This document shows positions 60,487 to 64,000 of a DNA stretch of 64,000 nt, piece by piece. Position numbers and translations under genes: made by a program. Each line of letters starts with the position of its first letter. Within the stretch, counting starts at the first letter, position 1. A model generated the notes under the pieces. It did no database searches, was not told the origin of the DNA, and worked only from the letters and a program-made list of their open reading frames with translations. The stretch is from Pedococcus sp. 5OH_020 (GTDB taxonomy: Bacteria; Actinomycetota; Actinomycetes; Actinomycetales; Dermatophilaceae), in NCBI RefSeq assembly GCF_027812955.1, contig NZ_JAPYZV010000005.1, positions 248,001 to 312,000 of the forward strand, given 5' to 3'.

Positions 60487-60858
60487 ATGGCGGCATCTGA
60501 CGTTGACGGTTACCTCGCCACTGTCGAGGAGCCCAGCCGCGACGCGCTCGGCAGACTCCGCCACAGGATCCTGGCCCTGGTGCCCGACGCCGAACAGTGC
60601 CTCTCCTACGGTCTGCCGGCGTTCAAGGTCCAGGGCAGGACAGTGGCCGGGTTCGCTGCCTTCAGGAACCACCTCAGCTATCTGCCCCACAGCGGCACTG
60701 TCCTTCACACCCTTGCCGAGGACCTCAGGCAGTATGTGGTCACCAAGGGCTCGTTGCACTTCACCGCCGACGCGCCACTTACGGACGATCTGGTCCACAG
60801 GTTGGTCACCACGCGGATGCGTGAGCTGGGCTTGTCACTCCGCACCGGGGCTGACTGA
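60487..60858 (+). CDS. DUF1801 (YdhG-like, iron-chaperone type) protein
   Basis: This 123-residue protein begins with SDVDGYLATVEEPSRDALGRLRHRILALVPDAEQCLSYGLPAFKV, the DUF1801 signature; GTVLHTLAEDLRQYVVTKGSLHF and a C-terminal helix complete the fold. It is not close in sequence to the other DUF1801 protein at 1825-2241. The function is unproven, though relatives include the frataxin-like YdhG. A terminator hairpin follows. Between the aldolase and this gene (60370-60486) lies a hydrophobic open stretch without a start codon. Confidence 0.75.
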   Translation: MAASDVDGYLATVEEPSRDALGRLRHRILALVPDAEQCLSYGLPAFKVQGRTVAGFAAFRNHLSYLPHSGTVLHTLAEDLRQYVVTKGSLHFTADAPLTDDLVHRLVTTRMRELGLSLRTGAD

Positions 60859-60889
60859 TCTCGTCCGTGGTCCCGCTCCCCCACCTGCC

Positions 60890-60931
60890 CCACAGCGGCT
60901 CCTGGGGTGGGGGACCCAGGAGCCGCTGTGG
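60890..60931. terminator. Bidirectional 17-bp hairpin terminator
   Basis: CCACAGCGGCTCCTGGG (60890-60906) pairs perfectly with CCCAGGAGCCGCTGTGG (60915-60931), 8-base loop. It lies between the DUF1801 gene and the collagen-like gene, which converge here. Confidence 0.85.
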
Positions 60932-60938
60932 ACGCTGC

Positions 60939-61610
60939 TCAGCCGACCGCAGTCACGACGAAGCTGACGAAGTGGTTGTCGCTTCCATCTGCGCTGCGAA
61001 CGGTCAGCTGGACGCTTCCGTCACCGGTCAGCGGCCCACAGCGGTTCTCGTCGATGATCATCGCGCCGCCCGGGACGAGCGCCTGGACCATCGGGATGGG
61101 GCACCGGTTGCCGACCCCCGCGCCTGATGGGAAGGTCCCGGCAGGGATGTGGATCTGCCACTGCCCGGTGGCCACATGAGTCACCGTGAAGGCAGCCGTT
61201 CCGGACCAGATGGCGAGGGTCGAACCTTGGAACTCCCCGGCGAAGGTCTTGGGAGCATTCACACCCGCCGGGCCCTGAGGTCCGGCCGGACCCGTCGCAC
61301 CCTGTGGGCCTTGGGGTCCCTGAGCCCCAGCCGGACCAGGCTCGCCCTGCGCACCTTGGGGGCCCTGAGGGCCCTGAGGGCCCTGAGGGCCCTGCGGTCC
61401 GGTCTGGCTCCATACGAGGGTCTTCTCGTGGACGCGGCAGGCCTGACCCGCCGCTACAACGCGGACGTTCCCGTTCGTGGTGTTGTAACAGGCGTGGATG
61501 GTGCCGTCCGACCCCGGGATCAGGCCCGCGGCGTACGCCGTCCCGCCGGAGATGCCGAGGGCGACGACCCCGGCCGCGGCAAGCGTGGCTGTCTTCTTCG
61601 TGATGCGCAT
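60939..61610 (-). CDS. Secreted collagen-like (Gly-X-Y) protein
   Basis: This 223-residue protein has a signal peptide (1-28, cleavage after AYA), a short N-terminal domain with two Cys (HACYN, GQACRV), a collagen-like region at residues 71-116 of about 15 Gly-X-Y triplets (mostly GPQ, GPA and GAQ), and a C-terminal domain of about 105 residues that may trimerise. GAGAGGA precedes the ATG. It lacks LPxTG or a lipobox, so it is free or bound by another protein. No other gene of its operon is seen. Confidence 0.88.
   Translation of the reverse strand: MRITKKTATLAAAGVVALGISGGTAYAAGLIPGSDGTIHACYNTTNGNVRVVAAGQACRVHEKTLVWSQTGPQGPQGPQGPQGPQGAQGEPGPAGAQGPQGPQGATGPAGPQGPAGVNAPKTFAGEFQGSTLAIWSGTAAFTVTHVATGQWQIHIPAGTFPSGAGVGNRCPIPMVQALVPGGAMIIDENRCGPLTGDGSVQLTVRSADGSDNHFVSFVVTAVG
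61360..61395 (-). repeat. 9-bp repeats coding for Gly-Pro-Gln
   Basis: GGGCCCTGA repeats four times in a row on the plus strand, coding GPQ triplets on the minus strand inside the collagen-like gene. Identical units point to recent expansion by slippage. Confidence 0.8.
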
Positions 61611-61942
61611 AGCGGTCCTCTCAGAGGGGGTGCATGAAAGACGCAGGAGTGCGAGCTCGAGCCTGGAATGCTCTGCTCAGAAGGGGATCGCGGGTGGTAG
61701 TCGCGCGATCTGTCGACAAGGCCTTCAGAATGTCTCGCTGGGCACGGATGCGTGCGTTATTTGTCATTCCTTGACGTTTGGGCGTGGCTGATGGTGCGAG
61801 AGTCGGTTTTCGGCGTATTCCGCGCTGTGATGCCGCCGCCGACCTGCGGCTCCGATGACTTCCGGCCCGCTCGCAGGTCTGTTGTGGTGACCGTCGCAGG
61901 GATCCGGGCGACGGCGCGGACACGAGACACTCGGAGGACAGC
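61611..61942. other. Divergent intergenic region, locally lower GC
   Basis: This 332-bp region separates the collagen-like gene and the DUF899 gene, which diverge. The segment 61750-61830 has more A/T (for example GTTATTTGTCATTCCTTGACG) than its neighbours and is the likely promoter area; no complete -35/-10 pair with 17-bp spacing stands out. No ORF with an RBS, RNA gene or repeat was found in it. Confidence 0.5.
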
Positions 61943-62776
61943 ATGAGCACCACCTCGGACGACCCGACCACCTCGGACCACCGGAGCAGCGTGCTCCCCG
62001 GCCGACCGCCGATCGTCGACCGCGCAACGTGGCAGACGGCCAGAGACGAGCTTCTGGTCCGCGAGAAGGCCCACACTCGCGCGGGCGACGCGCTCGCCGC
62101 AGCCCGCCGACGGCTGCCAATGGTGGAGCTCGACGGGACCGTCGAGGTGACCGGACCCGACGGCCCTGTCCCGTTCCTCGACCTGTTCCAGGGCCGCGAC
62201 GAGCTCATCGTCTACAAGCACATGTGGTACGACGGCGCGCCGCACCAGGGGCAGTGTGAGGGCTGCACCACGACGGCCTGGCACCTGAAGGACGCCGTCT
62301 ATCTCAACGCTCGCGGCGTCTCCTTCGCCGTCCTGACTTCAGGCTCCTGGGACGAGGTGGCTGCCTACGTCGAGTTCATGGGCTACACCCAGCCCTGGTA
62401 CTCGGTGCGCGACGTGGAAGCGCCCGTCGGCGAAGAGATGGGCTGCATCGTCAGCTTCCTGCGCGACGGCGAGCGCGTGTTCCTCACCTACTCCACGACG
62501 GGCCGAGGCAACGAGGTGGTCAACGGCTCCCTCGCCCTGCTCGACATGACGCCCTACGGTCGCGGCGAGGCGTGGGAGGACAACCCGGAGGGCTGGCCCG
62601 TGATCGGCAGTGTGCGGGAGGGACATCCCGCCGACGGGGGCCAGGCCTGCTGGTACTGGCGCTCGGACGCCGACGGGGTGGCCACCTGGGGCCCGACAAG
62701 CCGCCCCGTCCCCCAGTGGACCCGCCCCGGGGCGGCCCCCGTCGAGACGCTCGGCCGCCAAGGTCACGACCACTGA
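61943..62776 (+). CDS. DUF899 (thioredoxin-like fold) protein
   Basis: The protein has 277 residues. YKHMWYDGAPHQGQCEGCTTTAWHL, with a C-x2-C pair (C105, C108), the MGYTQPWYSVRD segment and VFLTYSTTGRGNEVV near 175 match the DUF899 family, which adopts a thioredoxin-like fold and is common in soil bacteria. GGAGG precedes ATG 61943. The early region RATWQTARDELLVREKAHTRAGDALAAARRRLPMV is the usual N-terminal helix block of the family. A redox role is possible; function is not established. Confidence 0.85.
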   Translation: MSTTSDDPTTSDHRSSVLPGRPPIVDRATWQTARDELLVREKAHTRAGDALAAARRRLPMVELDGTVEVTGPDGPVPFLDLFQGRDELIVYKHMWYDGAPHQGQCEGCTTTAWHLKDAVYLNARGVSFAVLTSGSWDEVAAYVEFMGYTQPWYSVRDVEAPVGEEMGCIVSFLRDGERVFLTYSTTGRGNEVVNGSLALLDMTPYGRGEAWEDNPEGWPVIGSVREGHPADGGQACWYWRSDADGVATWGPTSRPVPQWTRPGAAPVETLGRQGHDH

Positions 62777-62819
62777 GGCGCTCGCCTGGCCGGCGCAGGG
62801 CTGGGAGGGCGCTCCCCGG

Positions 62820-63497
62820 TCAACCGCGTCGACGCAGGTAGCGGTGTTCGGGGCGACCGGTGGCACCGTACGCGAGGTCCAGGTCGAGCAGCTGCTTCTT
62901 CACCAGCGTCGCGAGGTACCGCTGCGCGGTCGGCCTGCTGGCACCCAGGATCTCGGCCACCTCCGCAGCACCGACCGACCCGTCCGCCGTCGTCACGATC
63001 TCCAGCACCCGAGCCATGGTGGGCTGCAGCGACTGCGTTGCGGAGGCGCGCCGGGAGGGCGTCCCGCGAAGGCTGAACAGCGTGTCGATGGTGGGCTGGT
63101 CCGCCTCCGGTGCCCGGTCCACGCGCTCGGCCCACGTGCGGTACGACTCGAGCTGCTCCCGGAGGGCGGCGAAGCTGAACGGCTTCACCAGGTAGTAGAA
63201 CGCCCCGAGCTGCATCGCCGTCCGGACCGAGTCGATGTCGCGGGCCGCGGTCACGGGGAGGAAGTCGGGCACCGGCTCGCCGGACGCGGCGATCCCGCGC
63301 ATGAGGTCGAGCCCCGAGAAGTCAGGCAGGTACATGTCGAGCAGCAGCAGCTGCGGGCGAGTCGACGCCACGAGCTCCCTGGCCTCGCCACCGGAGTGCG
63401 CCTCACCGACAACCTCGAACCCTGGGAGGCGCCGCACGCTCAGGGCGTGGGCATGTGCGACGTGGTAGTCGTCGTCCACCACCAGGACCCGGATCAT
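62820..63497 (-). CDS. CitB/DcuR-type response regulator
   Basis: This 225-residue protein has a receiver domain (D9-D10, phospho-acceptor D54 in LLLDMYLPD, K105 in LVKPF), a linker, and a C-terminal winged-helix DNA-binding region (VGAAEVAEILGASRPTAQRYLATLVKKQLL). This arrangement is that of the CitB/DctR/DcuR family, which pairs with CitA/DcuS kinases to control transport and use of C4-dicarboxylates or citrate. It starts 10 bases after the kinase stop, with no strong RBS; coupling to the kinase translation is likely. The signal is unknown. Confidence 0.88.
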   Translation of the reverse strand: MIRVLVVDDDYHVAHAHALSVRRLPGFEVVGEAHSGGEARELVASTRPQLLLLDMYLPDFSGLDLMRGIAASGEPVPDFLPVTAARDIDSVRTAMQLGAFYYLVKPFSFAALREQLESYRTWAERVDRAPEADQPTIDTLFSLRGTPSRRASATQSLQPTMARVLEIVTTADGSVGAAEVAEILGASRPTAQRYLATLVKKQLLDLDLAYGATGRPEHRYLRRRG

Positions 63498-63507
63498 GAC
63501 GCCGCCA

Positions 63508-64000
63508 TCATGACGCGACCTCCCGCACCCGCATCGGCAGCACGACGTCGAACCGGGCGCCCCCCGGCGAGCTGGCGGTGATCGTCCCGCCGGCGCGAGA
63601 GACGAGGCGGTGGACCAGGGCAAGGCCCAGCCCACGCCGCATGGCGCCACGCGGCTCCTTGGTGGAGTAGCCGTCGACGAACACGTCCTGGAGACGGTCC
63701 GCGGGTATGCCGGGACCGCTGTCCATGACAGACAGCCGAACCGTTGAGCCGCTGACGCCGAGGCAGACCGTGACGGTCCCCCGCGGGCTCCGTCCGCTGG
63801 TCGCGGGGTCGTCTGCCACCGCATCCACCGCGTTGTCCACGAGGTTGCCGAGGACTGTCACGATCGGCAGGTCCCCGACCTGGTCTGCGGCAAGGCGGCT
63901 GCTGGGGTCGAGCGAGAGCACGACGTCCCGCTCGGCAGCCACGGTCGTCTTGGCCACCAGTAGCGCTGCCACCACAGGGGATCCGACCCGCGCCCGGATC
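63508..64000 (-). CDS. CitA/DcuS-type sensor kinase, C-terminal part (5' end outside window)
   Basis: Only the last 164 residues are in the window. NLVDNAVDAV is the N-box in the form typical of DcuS/CitA kinases, DSGPGIP is the G1 box, YSTKEPRGAMRRGLGLALV holds the F/G2 region, and the protein ends VLPMRVREVAS. The sensor and histidine parts lie beyond 64000. The regulator gene follows at 10 bases. The usual ligand of this family is a dicarboxylate; the extracellular domain is needed to say more. Confidence 0.9.
   Translation of the reverse strand, partial: IRARVGSPVVAALLVAKTTVAAERDVVLSLDPSSRLAADQVGDLPIVTVLGNLVDNAVDAVADDPATSGRSPRGTVTVCLGVSGSTVRLSVMDSGPGIPADRLQDVFVDGYSTKEPRGAMRRGLGLALVHRLVSRAGGTITASSPGGARFDVVLPMRVREVAS

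Noticed and set aside
62764-63135. Plus/minus frames overlapping the CitB-type regulator
   Set aside because: They are shadows of the regulator and of the DUF899 gene end, with Arg/Ala/Gly-rich sequence.

Overview
The window is dense, high-GC (about 70 %) DNA with actinobacterial features: many GTG starts (one TTG), ATGA/GTGA stop-start overlaps, ANTAR, SHOCT, PspC, DUF4383 and F420/FMN split-barrel families. It reads as the chromosome of a free-living actinomycete, possibly Intrasporangiaceae/Micrococcales-like; that placement is inference. No rRNA, tRNA, CRISPR, phage or transposase gene was recognised. Long open frames antisense to the listed genes are GC-driven shadows and were left out.

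Region 1 (1-12.5 kb): the tail of a family-2 glycosyltransferase, two small membrane proteins, a DUF1801 protein, a sensor kinase facing its presumed OmpR-type regulator tail to tail, a flippase-like YbhN membrane protein coupled to a GT4 glycosyltransferase, a lipoprotein pair (deacetylase-like plus YVTN beta-propeller), a GCS2-type ligase, a damaged GAF/ANTAR gene and a CYP152-type fatty-acid peroxygenase P450.

Region 2 (12.6-27 kb): a glycoconjugate island. A minus-strand aldehyde dehydrogenase/GT2 pair diverges from an eight-gene plus-strand operon: carbamoyltransferase, GT2 fused to a GmhB-like phosphatase, GT9, a GT4-like protein, GT4 fused to a GmhA-like isomerase, an HldE-like kinase/nucleotidyltransferase, an SDR and a second GT9. 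A UDP-xylose synthase-like gene converges on its end. All steps from sedoheptulose 7-phosphate to NDP-D-glycero-D-manno-heptose are encoded, with two of the enzymes fused to glycosyltransferases. The divergent promoter region carries two similar palindromes. This is the best candidate for an undescribed system here.

Region 3 (27-43.6 kb): a secreted subtilisin-like protease, an EEP hydrolase, a nucleotidyltransferase, a rare SRPBCC-hemerythrin fusion, a ChlI/MoxR-like ATPase with its VWA partner, a double-hotdog thioesterase, a second OmpR two-component operon with an FMN/F420 oxidoreductase, a LolA-like protein coupled to an ABC exporter, an MBL hydrolase and a YfcE-like phosphoesterase.

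Region 4 (43.7-64 kb): a membrane spermidine-synthase-like protein, PspC, a serine hydrolase, a 5'-truncated BNR/sialidase-like pseudogene, an Orn/Lys/Arg decarboxylase, a phosphoketolase-acetate kinase operon, an acetyl-CoA hydrolase/transferase with a CBS-BON protein, a PaiB-like protein, a PfkB kinase divergent from a LacD-like aldolase, a secreted collagen-like protein, a DUF899 protein and a third, CitB-type two-component system cut by the window end.

Perfect hairpins mark several transcription boundaries. Direct repeats with an 11-bp period sit in the promoter region next to each OmpR-type regulator gene, as expected for that regulator class.
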